Part shown: positions 54,018-62,116 of the stretch, one piece after another | Numbering within the stretch: the stretch's first letter is position 1 | Layout: each line of letters starts with the position of its first letter | NCBI RefSeq assembly: GCF_900104175.1 | Contig: NZ_FNIX01000016.1 | Span: 62,001 to 126,000 of the forward strand | Direction: 5' to 3' | Source of the DNA: Lentzea jiangxiensis | GTDB taxonomy: Bacteria; Actinomycetota; Actinomycetes; Mycobacteriales; Pseudonocardiaceae | DNA length: 64,000 nucleotides | Notes under the pieces: generated by a model | Seen by the model: only the letters and a program-made list of their open reading frames with translations | Told to the model about the DNA's origin: nothing | Databases searched by the model: none | Translations under genes and position numbers: made by a program

Positions 54018-54613
54018 TGCGCTGGGTCGTGTTCGACTTCGGCGAGGTCATCAGCCGGCGCAACCCGGCGCTGCCCGCGATCGCCGACCGGCTCGGGGTG
54101 CCGCTGACGGACTTCGAGGCCGCGTACTGGAACCGCGACGCCTACGACCGCGGCTGCTCCGACGAGGAGTACTGGACGACGATCGGGTCGTCGCTGGGGC
54201 TCACGTTCGACCCCGCCGCCGTGCGGGAGCTGACCGCTCTCGACAACGCCGGGTGGCTCGACGAGCCGGTGGCGGAGACCGTGGCGCTGATCGAGGACCT
54301 GGCGGCGCTGGACGTGCCGCTCGCGCTGCTGTCGAACGCGCCGTCGACGTTCGCGAGGCTGGCGGAGGAGGTGCCGTGGTCCGGGCACTTCCGGCACCTG
54401 GTGTTCTCCGGCGACCTCGGCTTCGCCAAGCCCGACGCGGCCATCTGGGAGCACACGTCGTCCGTGATCGGGTCTTCGGACGTGATCTTCTTCGACGACC
54501 GCGAGTCCAACGTGGAGAGTGCGGCCGCCGCCGGCTGGGACGCCCGGCTGTGGACGTCAGCCCTCGCTGCGCGCGCTCAGCTCCGCACGGAGTTCCGCGA
54601 TCTCGGCGCGTAG
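54017..54613 (+). CDS. HAD-superfamily hydrolase
   Basis: A 198-residue hydrolase with motif I VVFDFGEVISR, motif II LALLSNAPSTF and motifs III/IV GFAKPDAAIW and VIFFDDRESNV. The HAD nucleophile position is the Asp in FDFGEV; the usual second Asp is Glu here, as in haloacid dehalogenase- or phosphatase-like subgroups with non-phosphatase chemistry. Translated with the threonine aldolase. Its last 57 bases overlap the convergent channel gene. Confidence 0.86.
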   Translation: MRWVVFDFGEVISRRNPALPAIADRLGVPLTDFEAAYWNRDAYDRGCSDEEYWTTIGSSLGLTFDPAAVRELTALDNAGWLDEPVAETVALIEDLAALDVPLALLSNAPSTFARLAEEVPWSGHFRHLVFSGDLGFAKPDAAIWEHTSSVIGSSDVIFFDDRESNVESAAAAGWDARLWTSALAARAQLRTEFRDLGA

Positions 54614-55306
54614 GTTCCGCAGCTCCCGCGCGGTCTCCTGCTCGGCGTCCTCGACGCCGCGCAGCTTCTCCACGAGCCAGCTCGCGATCGTGCCGGTGAT
54701 GACACCGAGCAGCGCGATGCCGCCGACCATCAGCAGTCCGGCGACCAGCCGCCCCTCACCCGTGACGGGGTAGCGGTCGCCGTAGCCGACCGTCGACATG
54801 GTCGTCAGCGTCCACCACAACGCGTCGCCGAACGTGGTGATGCTGGCGTTTTCCGCGTGCCTTTCGGCGTCCAGCACGGCGAGGCTCGCACAAAACGCGA
54901 CAATGATCGTCACGCCTGCCACGTAAACGCCGACCCGTTGCCTGATCTTGTGCTGGAACTTCTTGTTGAGCAACGTGACGACGGTGATCAACCGCAGAAC
55001 GCGGAGCTGCCGGACCATCGGCAGAATGACCGCGGCAAGATCGAAAAGATGCGTTCTGAGGAACTCCACCTTGTTCCGCGCCAGCGTCAGCCTCGTGATG
55101 AACTCGGCCGCGAACAGGGCCCAGACCAGCCACAACACGATCTCCAACGGCGCGTGCATCGCACCGTGGTCGTCGAACACCTGCCAGGCGTAGGCGGCGA
55201 GGAAGAGCAGGGCGAGTGCCGTCAACGGCCACTCGACCTTTCTCTCCCACCGCTCGAGGCGGGCCTCGTTCGCCAGCAACACCGCCCCATGGTGAGCGGT
55301 GTGCAC
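54557..55306 (-). CDS. Voltage-gated-type potassium channel
   Basis: A 249-residue channel subunit with about six membrane segments, an arginine/lysine-bearing S4-like helix (MVRQLRVLRLITVVTLLNKK, about 92-111), the pore loop and selectivity filter STVGYGDRYPVTG near 168, and a C-terminal coiled coil (ETARELRNLRAEIAELRAEL). The GYGD filter marks K+ selectivity. GTG start; single gene overlapping the HAD gene by 57 bases at its end. Confidence 0.92.
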   Translation of the reverse strand: MHTAHHGAVLLANEARLERWERKVEWPLTALALLFLAAYAWQVFDDHGAMHAPLEIVLWLVWALFAAEFITRLTLARNKVEFLRTHLFDLAAVILPMVRQLRVLRLITVVTLLNKKFQHKIRQRVGVYVAGVTIIVAFCASLAVLDAERHAENASITTFGDALWWTLTTMSTVGYGDRYPVTGEGRLVAGLLMVGGIALLGVITGTIASWLVEKLRGVEDAEQETARELRNLRAEIAELRAELSARSEG

Positions 55307-55320
55307 GAATTAATCCAGGG

Positions 55321-55470
55321 TCATCGCTTGGATTTGACCGCGCCGTAAGCCGCGGTGCCCGCGAGGAGTAGTCCCCCAACCACAGCGAGCCAGAAAAGTC
55401 CTTTCACCACGGCCCCGACGACGGCCAGCAGGATCCAGACCGCCACCAGCCACCCGATGATCGCCCACAT
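55321..55470 (-). CDS. 49-residue hydrophobic membrane protein
   Basis: Reading on the minus strand from ATG 55470 gives a 49-residue protein: MWAIIGWLVAVWILLAVVGA, then two more hydrophobic stretches through FWLAVVGGLLLAG, and a basic end (AVKSKR). GGGGAGG lies just upstream of the ATG, a near-perfect ribosome site. It resembles tiny Trp/Val-rich membrane proteins that actinobacteria make in large numbers; no function is assigned. It lies 14 bases upstream of the channel gene on the same strand and may be co-transcribed with it. Confidence 0.7.
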   Translation of the reverse strand: MWAIIGWLVAVWILLAVVGAVVKGLFWLAVVGGLLLAGTAAYGAVKSKR

Positions 55471-55539
55471 GCGACCTCCCCTCTGCTGCCTGAACGTCGT
55501 GCCGCCCGGTTTTGTTGCGACGCGGCTCGCGGTTCCGGA

Positions 55540-56670
55540 TCACAGCCAGGCCTTCAGCCGCCGCAGCGCCTCCTCGACATCCTGCGTGGCCCCGGCGAAC
55601 GACATCCGCACGAAGTGGTGCCCGTCCACGGGGTCGAAGTCGATGCCGGGCACGATCGCCACGCCCGTGTCGTCCAGGAACCGCCGGCAGAACGCCATCG
55701 AGTCGTCCGTCAGGTGCCGCACGTCCGCGTAGACGTAGAACGCCCCGTCCGCCGGCGCGAGCTTGTCGATGCCGAGGTTCGTCAGCCCCTCCAGCAACAG
55801 GTCCCGGTTCACCTTGTACCGCTGGAGGTGCAGCGCCGTCTCGGCGTACGAGTCCTCGTGGAACGCCTGCACCGCCGCGTACTGCGCCAACGCCGGCGGA
55901 CACAGCGTGAAGTTGCCCGTCAGGCAGTCCACGGCCCTGCGCAGCCGCTCCGGCAACAACATCCACCCGAGCCGCCACCCTGTCATCGCGAACGCCTTCG
56001 AGAAGGAGTTGACGACGATCGCGTCCCGGCTCGTCTCCCACGCGCACCGCAGCGGCTCGCCGTAGCTGATCCCGTGGTAGATCTCGTCGCTGATCAGCTG
56101 GACCCCGTTGCCCGCACACCACCGCGCGATCGGCGCGACGTCGGCCGCCGTCCCGGTCGGGTTGGCCGGACTGGCCACGATCACACCCTTGAGCCCGGGA
56201 TCCAACATCTCGACCGTGGGCTGGAACCGCGTCTCCGGCCCGCACGGCAACTCGACGACCTCACACCCCAGCGCCTTGAGGATGTTGCGGTAGGCCGGAT
56301 ACCCGGGCCGGGCCAGCGCCACCCGGTCCCCGGCGTCGAAGGCCGCGAGGAACGCCAACGTGAACGCCCCCGACGACCCGGTGGTCACCACCACGTCGTC
56401 CGCGGACACGTCGAGGTCGTACTGCCGCCCGTAGTGCCCGGCGATCGCCTGCCGCAGCTCCAGGATGCCGAGCTGCTCGGTGTACCCCAACGCCTGCTCG
56501 CCCAACGCCTTGACGGCAGCCTCGCGCACGGGCAGCGGCGCGGGGCTCGACGGCTGCCCGGCGGCCAGGGAGATCACGTCCCCGTGCGTGCGCTGCCTGC
56601 GAGCGGCGGCGGACAACACGTCCATGACGTGGAAGGGCGGGACGTCGGCGCGGGCGGCCACGGTCAGCAT
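55540..56670 (-). CDS. PLP-dependent class I/II aminotransferase
   Basis: A 376-residue fold-type I aminotransferase. It has VISLAAGQPSSPAPLPVREA at the N-terminus, TTGSSGAFTLAFLA near 92, ASPANPTGTAADVAPI near 165, and the PLP lysine in VVNSFSKAFAMTGWRLGWML near 225. The Asn-Pro of SPANPTG and the aromatic-amino-acid-like layout fit AlaA/aspartate-type aminotransferases; the exact amino acid is not clear. Starts at ATG 56670 with a normal upstream region. Two tandem repeats lie further upstream. Confidence 0.9.
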   Translation of the reverse strand: MLTVAARADVPPFHVMDVLSAAARRQRTHGDVISLAAGQPSSPAPLPVREAAVKALGEQALGYTEQLGILELRQAIAGHYGRQYDLDVSADDVVVTTGSSGAFTLAFLAAFDAGDRVALARPGYPAYRNILKALGCEVVELPCGPETRFQPTVEMLDPGLKGVIVASPANPTGTAADVAPIARWCAGNGVQLISDEIYHGISYGEPLRCAWETSRDAIVVNSFSKAFAMTGWRLGWMLLPERLRRAVDCLTGNFTLCPPALAQYAAVQAFHEDSYAETALHLQRYKVNRDLLLEGLTNLGIDKLAPADGAFYVYADVRHLTDDSMAFCRRFLDDTGVAIVPGIDFDPVDGHHFVRMSFAGATQDVEEALRRLKAWL

Positions 56671-56753
56671 GCCGCCAGGCTAACTCCCCTGCACGCGGTG
56701 AGACCCCCGACCGAGCGCGCCGCCACACCCGGCCACCCGACCACACCGCCTCA

Positions 56754-56858
56754 GGCCGAGCCGACGTCGATCAAGCCGCGGCAGGCCGAGTCGCCGCAGA
56801 CCGAGCCGCCGTAGATCAAGTCGCCGCAGATCAAGTCGCCGCAGACCGGGCCGGTGCA
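56754..56858. repeat. 15-bp tandem repeat, seven units
   Basis: Seven contiguous 15-base units starting at 56754, of which units 5 and 6 (56814-56828, 56829-56843) are identical (GATCAAGTCGCCGCA). The others differ at a few positions. The region 56671-57141 contains no supportable gene; on the minus strand the repeat would read as Leu-Arg-Arg type pentamers, which I treat as a consequence of the repeat. It is probably slippage-prone DNA upstream of the aminotransferase. Confidence 0.75.
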
Positions 56859-56914
56859 CTTCGGATCCTGCTGGCGTGCTTCGGGTCCTGCTGGCGTGCT
56901 TCGGGTCCTGCCGG
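56859..56914. repeat. 20-bp tandem repeat, 2.8 units
   Basis: CTTCGGATCCTGCTGGCGTG at 56859-56878 is followed immediately by the same sequence with one change (56879-56898) and a partial third unit to about 56914. It abuts the 15-bp repeat, so two different tandem repeats stand side by side in 160 bases. Confidence 0.75.
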
Positions 56915-57062
56915 AGCCGTCCGGACCACCACGCCCTCGGCCCTTTCACCCCCTCGCCCCGCCCGTCACCTCCGGTCCGCAACCCCCCGCGCTTCCGCAT
57001 ATGCGGGAGAAACAAAACGGCGTTTCAGGACATCGACCACCCGACAGGGTGTGGACAACTGA

Positions 57063-57111
57063 AACCCGGCACATTTCCGTCACGACCTACCGGACGGAGA
57101 AGCGCCGGGTT
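57063..57111 (-). terminator. Stacked inverted repeat after the transglycosylase gene
   Basis: AACCCGGC (57063-57070) pairs with GCCGGGTT (57104-57111). Inside it TCCGTC (57076-57081) pairs with GACGGA (57093-57098). The structure lies 31 bases past the minus-strand stop at 57142 and is the most likely end of the module 2 transcript. Confidence 0.5.
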
Positions 57112-57141
57112 CCGGACAAAGCTCACCCGATCAAGCGATGG

Positions 57142-58323
57142 CTAATACCCTTGGTAGCCGCCGCCCTGGGCCATTGCCTTCAGACCGGGGTGACCTTCAA
57201 AACCGCCGTAGCGCGAGAACGTGTAGCGGACACCGGCGATGATGTTGTCGATCGGGTTCCAGATGTCGTCGTGGCCGGGCAGCTTGTGCGCGTTGAACGT
57301 CGAGTCGATGCACTGCATCAAACCCTTGGAGGGCGTGCCCGCCTGGGCGTTGGAGTCCCAGAGGTTGATGGCGTGCGGGTTGCCGCTCGACTCCTTTTCG
57401 ATGATCTTCCAGATCTCGTCGATGTTCTCCTCGGTGACGGGGATGCCGTTGGCCTGGAGGATCTTGATGGCCTCGCGGATCCACTCCTCGACGTTGCCGG
57501 GAGGCGGGCTGCCCGAGGGCGGGCCACCGCTGGGACCGAGGCCACCCATGCCGCCACCGCCTCCGCCTCCGCCACCACCGCCGGAAGCACCGCCGCCGGA
57601 AGCGCCACCACCACCGCCTCCTCCGCCGCCGCCACCGTGGTCAGCAGCGGGCCGGGGTTGCGGCTCCGAGGGTGTGGCGGAAGACGCCTTGGTCGAGTCG
57701 TCGGGCGGTGGGGTCGGTGCCCATTCGACCGGCTTGTTCGGGGCCGGGGTGAACGGCTGCGTGTTCGGGTCCGGGACGGACGAGAACTTCGGTGCGAGGG
57801 CGCCGGGGCGGCCCTTCAAGGCGCCGGCGGCGGACGACACCGCGTTTTCCGCTTGGGAGACAACGGGGTTGGCGTCGGCCAGGGCTTCGGCGCAGTAGCC
57901 GCGGATGATGCTGTCGACGTCCTCCTGCGGCTGGTTGTGCAGCTGCTGGCGGGTCTTTCGGGCGCGGCTCAGGAGGGTTTCGCAGATGCGGCTCATCGAG
58001 GACTTCGCGGTTTCCAACGCGTTCGCGGCCGCCTCCAGGTCGGCCGCGGCGCCGTTGAGGGCGTCGGTCATCGAGGTGCCGCACTTCGTCACGTTGCCCA
58101 TGTAGGCGACGAAGCCGTCGGCGGACGTGCCCTGCCAGGCGCCGTCGAGCTGGCTGACCGACCTCTGGAGGACGTTCGTCTGGTCGCCGCACTTGCCCGC
58201 CGCCTGCTTCCAGCGGTTCGCGATGTCGCGCACGGCCTGCGGTTGTGCGGTCTCGACCTTGTCCGCGAGCGCGGCCAGTTCCGCGCCGCCGGGCAACGCC
58301 GCGACTTCGTCCATCGCGCTCAC
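57142..58323 (-). CDS. WXG-type protein fused to a lytic-transglycosylase (SLT) domain (module 2)
   Basis: A 393-residue protein. Residues 1-115 form a WXG-like helical pair with the turn DGAWQGTSADGF (W-Q-G). A Pro/Ser linker and a run of about 40 Gly/Ala/Ser follow, and residues about 280-393 form an SLT-like transglycosylase domain with IWKIIEKESSGNPHAINLWD (catalytic Glu), then GLMQCIDSTFNAHK. No Sec signal is present, so export through T7SS by the WXG part is likely, after which the SLT part could cut peptidoglycan. GTG start; it lies one base after the small WXG-like gene's stop. Confidence 0.84.
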   Translation of the reverse strand: MSAMDEVAALPGGAELAALADKVETAQPQAVRDIANRWKQAAGKCGDQTNVLQRSVSQLDGAWQGTSADGFVAYMGNVTKCGTSMTDALNGAAADLEAAANALETAKSSMSRICETLLSRARKTRQQLHNQPQEDVDSIIRGYCAEALADANPVVSQAENAVSSAAGALKGRPGALAPKFSSVPDPNTQPFTPAPNKPVEWAPTPPPDDSTKASSATPSEPQPRPAADHGGGGGGGGGGGASGGGASGGGGGGGGGGGMGGLGPSGGPPSGSPPPGNVEEWIREAIKILQANGIPVTEENIDEIWKIIEKESSGNPHAINLWDSNAQAGTPSKGLMQCIDSTFNAHKLPGHDDIWNPIDNIIAGVRYTFSRYGGFEGHPGLKAMAQGGGYQGY

Positions 58324-58324
58324 G

Positions 58325-58630
58325 TCACACCGCCCTCATGGAGTTCTTGTTGGCTTCCTCGACGTCGTGGACGGAGGTCTGGATCGCGTCGAGAGCGTTC
58401 TCGACCTTGCGCAGCACCTTCTCGGCCGCCTCGAACTCCTGCGCGCCCGCCTGGTCCATCGCGGTCACCGCGCCCGAAACAGCACCGGACGCGCCGAGTT
58501 TCCCGAAGATGTCCGGATTGCCGTACTGGTTGGAAAAGCCGTCACCGATCGCGCCGAATTGTCCGGCCTGACTGCTCACGGTCGTTCGGCACTGTTCCAT
58601 GGCTTCGGTGTTGAACTGCGTCACAGCCAC
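58325..58630 (-). CDS. WXG-like small helical protein (module 2)
   Basis: A 101-residue helical protein with no cysteine besides one near the start (EQCRTTVSSQ), with predicted helices and a central Gly/Asn-rich turn (DGFSNQYGNPDIFGKLG). Size and position directly before the WXG-transglycosylase suggest a dimer partner for T7SS export. GTG start. Family not recognised beyond this shape. Confidence 0.7.
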   Translation of the reverse strand: MAVTQFNTEAMEQCRTTVSSQAGQFGAIGDGFSNQYGNPDIFGKLGASGAVSGAVTAMDQAGAQEFEAAEKVLRKVENALDAIQTSVHDVEEANKNSMRAV

Positions 58631-58764
58631 GCGCGCCTACCCCCTCAACGTCTGCTCGATGACCTTAGAACGAAGGGCACCGGGTGGTGCGCCGATTCGC
58701 TCTTTCGAGACGGCGGTGCCCGCCCGCCGAGTTCGACGGGCGGGCACCGACGGGGGTTCCGCGT

Positions 58765-59520
58765 TCAGGCTTCTTGCAACAGTTCCCAGACGGCACTCGC
58801 GAGCCGGTGGTTGTCGACGGGCGTGATGGTGCACCACTGACGGCCGTCGCTGCTCGGCTTGAGCTGGCGGAGGTAGCGCCCGTTGTGCGTGTCGTGGAAG
58901 GAAACCACGCGTCCGGCGCGCCGTCCGTTGCGCTGCACGCCGAACTGGCCGCGCGTGGACATGCCGTCGAGCATCCCGGCGAGCTCCTGGGCGTCACCGA
59001 GGCGCATGCCCTGCCGCTCCAGCATCGTGATCATCCGCTGCGCGTCGAGGCCGACGTTCTTGGCGGCGGCCACCAGTTCGTCGTACGGCATGCTGATCGA
59101 CCGCCCGAACCCGGCCGGCATCTCACCGGCGACGGACACGGCCGCCTCGGCGAGCGCCGTGCCGCGCGCCTCGATCAGCCACATCTCGTCGCGGTCCTGC
59201 ACGGCGAGGATCGCCTCGTCGCCGATCGCCGCCGCGAGGCCGCTGATCTGCCGGTCGGCCCAGATCCACAGGTCGATGGACACCTGCGGGTTCGCGAGCA
59301 ACGCGAACCCGTCGGCGAGCTCCGGCACCACCCGGCCGTTGGCGGCGAGGCCGCGCGCCTCGAGCGACTCCCAGGCCCGCTTCACCACCTCGAACTTCTC
59401 GGTGTGGGTGACGGAGGGAATCCGCGTGTCCAGCGCGACGTGCGCGGCCGGGAGGCGTTGCGCCTCCCAGACCACGGCGAACTCCACTGTGGACAGAACC
59501 ACAGAACCTGGTGCGCTCAA
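58765..59520 (-). CDS. EspG family T7SS chaperone-like protein (module 2)
   Basis: A 251-residue EspG-type protein. Like the module 1 copy it has an N-terminal EFAVVWEAQRLPAAHVAL segment, GQFGVQRNGRRAGRVVSFHD and DTHNGRYLRQLK near the C-terminus, and an alpha/beta core. It should bind the PPE-like substrate encoded just upstream. TTG start at 59520, five bases past the PPE-like stop, with AGGT upstream. Confidence 0.84.
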   Translation of the reverse strand: MSAPGSVVLSTVEFAVVWEAQRLPAAHVALDTRIPSVTHTEKFEVVKRAWESLEARGLAANGRVVPELADGFALLANPQVSIDLWIWADRQISGLAAAIGDEAILAVQDRDEMWLIEARGTALAEAAVSVAGEMPAGFGRSISMPYDELVAAAKNVGLDAQRMITMLERQGMRLGDAQELAGMLDGMSTRGQFGVQRNGRRAGRVVSFHDTHNGRYLRQLKPSSDGRQWCTITPVDNHRLASAVWELLQEA

Positions 59521-59525
59521 CGGAC

Positions 59526-60824
59526 CTACTTGTCCTTCGGGTCTTCGCCGATGACGGACTGAACCACCATGCGGTCGTCACCGAACATCTCGTCGGAGTC
59601 GACACCGTACTTGCGCACGTGCTCGCCGTCCTCCTCACCCTCGCCCCTGGCGGCGCTCGCCGCGGGGGACATGAGCGAGCCGGCACCCTTGCCACCGACG
59701 GCACCCTTGCCCGGCGCGGCCGCACCGGGGCGGTTCGCCTCGGGCCCGACACCGGCGGCACCGCCGGGCGTCATCGCACCCTTGCCGGCCGCACCGGTCC
59801 CACCGGCGCCGGGACCACCGGCGCCACCAGCACCGCCGCCACCGCCCTTGCCGGCACCGATCGTGCTGGGCGCACCCTTCGGCCCGGCGGGCGCGATGGG
59901 CGTCTTGGGAGCCTGGCTGGGCCCACGACCACCGCCGACGACCTGAGCCCCGCGCGCACCACCCGTGGTGCCGGCGAGACCGGCAGCCGCAGCCGCCGCG
60001 GCCGCCACACCGATCGACGGGACGCCGAAGGGCTTGGGCAGACCGGGGCCGGCCGCGATCGGGCCCTGCGTGCCGGTGCCCGGGAGGACGCCGGTGCTGT
60101 TGCCGGGGATGCTGGGGGTGGGGCCGAGCGGGACGCCGGGCGAGCCGGGGCTGCCGGGCGAGCCCGTGAAGCCGGGGCCGCCGGGGCCGCCGCCGGTGAT
60201 GCCGGGAGTGCCGCCCTGGGGCAGGCCGACCGGAGGTCCGACGGGCGTGGCGACGGCAGCGCTGGCGACCACGATGTCCGGGGCCTGCTGCGGTGCGCGG
60301 AAACCGTCCAGCGAGGTCTGGCTGCCGGAGACGTACCCGTTCAGGCTGTCGATTGCCTGCTGCCGTGCCCTGTTGGTCGCCTCGACCTCCTTGGCGTGGT
60401 CGGTCTCGACCCCGAAGAATCCGCCGACCTTGTCGCCGAAGTTCTGTTCGGTGTCGCCGCGGAGGGTGTTGGACGGCGGAGTGCTGTGGCGAGCCTGACT
60501 GGTGCTCTCACCCTGCTGCGTCATCGCCTGGGAGCTCTGGTTCGTCGCCTGGGTGCTCTGGTCGAGACCGGCGGCGACGACGTCCGTCTTCTGCTTGCGG
60601 TTCTCGCCGGCCGCGCCACCCCAGGTGATGTCGAGGTCGTCGAGCTGCTTGCGGATCTCCCGGTCGACCGACTCCAGGGTGTTGGCCAGCGAGCGCAGCG
60701 CCTCGGACGCCTGACCGAACCGAGAAGCCATCGAGCTGCTCGACAGTTTGGCGACCTCGTCAGCGAGCTGCTGGTTGGACCAACCGTCGAAGTTCCAGTC
60801 AGTCAGCTGTCGATAACCCGACAT
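59526..60824 (-). CDS. PPE-like T7SS substrate with Gly/Pro-rich region and conserved tail (module 2)
   Basis: A 432-residue protein. Residues 1-165 are helical and PPE-like, with DITWGGAAGENRKQ giving a W-x-G turn near residue 67. Residues about 190-390 are Gly/Pro/Ala-rich low complexity. The last 35 residues are charged and ordered, containing KYGVDSDEMFGDDRMVVQ, the tail shared with the module 1 protein. No Sec signal is present. It is followed by EspG and preceded by DUF3558 and helical-protein genes. Confidence 0.82.
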   Translation of the reverse strand: MSGYRQLTDWNFDGWSNQQLADEVAKLSSSSMASRFGQASEALRSLANTLESVDREIRKQLDDLDITWGGAAGENRKQKTDVVAAGLDQSTQATNQSSQAMTQQGESTSQARHSTPPSNTLRGDTEQNFGDKVGGFFGVETDHAKEVEATNRARQQAIDSLNGYVSGSQTSLDGFRAPQQAPDIVVASAAVATPVGPPVGLPQGGTPGITGGGPGGPGFTGSPGSPGSPGVPLGPTPSIPGNSTGVLPGTGTQGPIAAGPGLPKPFGVPSIGVAAAAAAAAGLAGTTGGARGAQVVGGGRGPSQAPKTPIAPAGPKGAPSTIGAGKGGGGGAGGAGGPGAGGTGAAGKGAMTPGGAAGVGPEANRPGAAAPGKGAVGGKGAGSLMSPAASAARGEGEEDGEHVRKYGVDSDEMFGDDRMVVQSVIGEDPKDK

Positions 60825-60833
60825 GACTCCCCC

Positions 60834-61436
60834 TCACTTCAATGTCTTCAGTGTCGCGAGCGCGAACCCGGCAGCCTTCTCGGCGTTTCCGCACAGGAAG
60901 GACTGGTCCTTCTGCTTTTCGGTGGTCGTGGTCGGGATGTAGCTGACCATCAGCTGCTGACCATCGGCAACGTCGACAGCCACAGAGCAGTCGAAGCCCG
61001 TGCCGCCCTTCAGCGTGATCTCGATCGCACCGAAATCCGCGATCTTGATGACTTTGCCGTCGGTGTTCCCCGACCCTTCGATCCAGTAGGAAACGCCTTT
61101 GTGCGTCACCGCACCTACGGTGTAACCGAATCCGCCATCACCCGAATACCGGCAGGCCGACGACTGCTGGCCTTCCACCAGGTCCGCCATTCTGGGAGTG
61201 GCGGTGCTCACGCCGATCTGCTTCATGACGTCCGTCGTGAGCAGCTTGCACACATCCACGGAATCGACCTTCAAGGTCGACGGACGTGCAGGCAAGTCAC
61301 CCGTGGGATCACTGGCGGATGAGCTGCTGGTCGGCGCAGCGGCCGTGGGATTCCCCTTCTCGACGCCGGGTGTGCAGGCCGAGATCGCCGCCGCGCAGAT
61401 CAACATGGCGACCAGCTTGGAGCGACGCATCATCAC
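60834..61436 (-). CDS. DUF3558 lipoprotein (module 2)
   Basis: A 200-residue lipoprotein with signal and lipobox AAISAC (Cys about 21), a Ser/Thr/Pro linker, and a DUF3558 domain (DVCKLLTTDVMKQIGVSTA, CRYSGDGGFGYTVG, late Cys in SFLCGNAEKAAGF). GTG start overlaps the stop of the upstream helical protein (GTGA). It is the module 2 counterpart of the lipoprotein at 28514-29107. Confidence 0.86.
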   Translation of the reverse strand: MMMRRSKLVAMLICAAAISACTPGVEKGNPTAAAPTSSSSASDPTGDLPARPSTLKVDSVDVCKLLTTDVMKQIGVSTATPRMADLVEGQQSSACRYSGDGGFGYTVGAVTHKGVSYWIEGSGNTDGKVIKIADFGAIEITLKGGTGFDCSVAVDVADGQQLMVSYIPTTTTEKQKDQSFLCGNAEKAAGFALATLKTLK

Positions 61437-61897
61437 AGTTTCGACCCGAACGTCGCAGTGATCTCCTCTTCGGTGAAACCGTACTGCCGGGCAGACGCCT
61501 CCAACTGGTCGGACAGGTTCTTCAAGGCGTCGATGTACGCCGAGATCCGATTGCCGTACGAATCAGCGTGGAACACGAGCCGGTCGTTCCAGGCTTCGAC
61601 GACGTCCGTAGTGACCTTGTCACCGCCGGCGGTCCTGATCCGCAACAGGTCGACCTTGTCCTGGTACTCATCCGACAGCAGTTTGTACTGGCTGTAGATG
61701 ATCTTCCCCGCCTTCAGGACGGTGTCCTTCTCGACGTGGAACTTCTGCGTCCCACCGCCGCTGGAAAAGCTCTCCGAGACTCGATCCATGACCGAGTTGG
61801 CGGCCTTCAGAGCGCTGACGGCACCGGCCACCGCGCCACCGGCCACTCCCGCGACGGCACCGAGAACGGCATCCGCCCCCGCGTTCTCCTGTGTCAC
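61433..61897 (-). CDS. ESX-like helical protein (module 2)
   Basis: A 154-residue protein: an Ala/Gly-rich N-terminus (VAGGAVAGAVSALKAAN) of membrane-active character, then long amphipathic helices (KDTVLKAGKIIYSQYKLL and NDRLVFHADSYGNRISAY), ending EEEITATFGSKL. This looks like an ESX-type or spacer protein that heads module 2. GTG start, coupled to the lipoprotein gene. No family is recognised with certainty. Confidence 0.68.
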   Translation of the reverse strand: MTQENAGADAVLGAVAGVAGGAVAGAVSALKAANSVMDRVSESFSSGGGTQKFHVEKDTVLKAGKIIYSQYKLLSDEYQDKVDLLRIRTAGGDKVTTDVVEAWNDRLVFHADSYGNRISAYIDALKNLSDQLEASARQYGFTEEEITATFGSKL

Positions 61898-62116
61898 GAC
61901 GTCCTACCCCCGTACGGTTGGTAACGGTTCGGTCCCGCTTCGCAGGCTACCAACGCCCACGTAAGACGCACCTGTGGTTGGACGAAGACCACCCTTCGTC
62001 GGTTCCACGTCACTCCGCGCACGAACCGGGCCGGTGAGGTCCGGGGACCGGCGAGGCGACCGGATCGGGCACGAGAAGTCGGGTGAGGGTGCCGCGAGGC
62101 CCATAGCGTTGGGGAC

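Noticed and set aside
56754-56914. CRISPR-like array
   Set aside because: Units are contiguous with no unique spacers, and there are no cas genes.
56680-57015. A 111-codon minus-strand frame with Leu-Arg-Arg repeats
   Set aside because: The repeats follow from the 15-bp tandem DNA repeat being a multiple of three. No ribosome site and no family character elsewhere in the frame.
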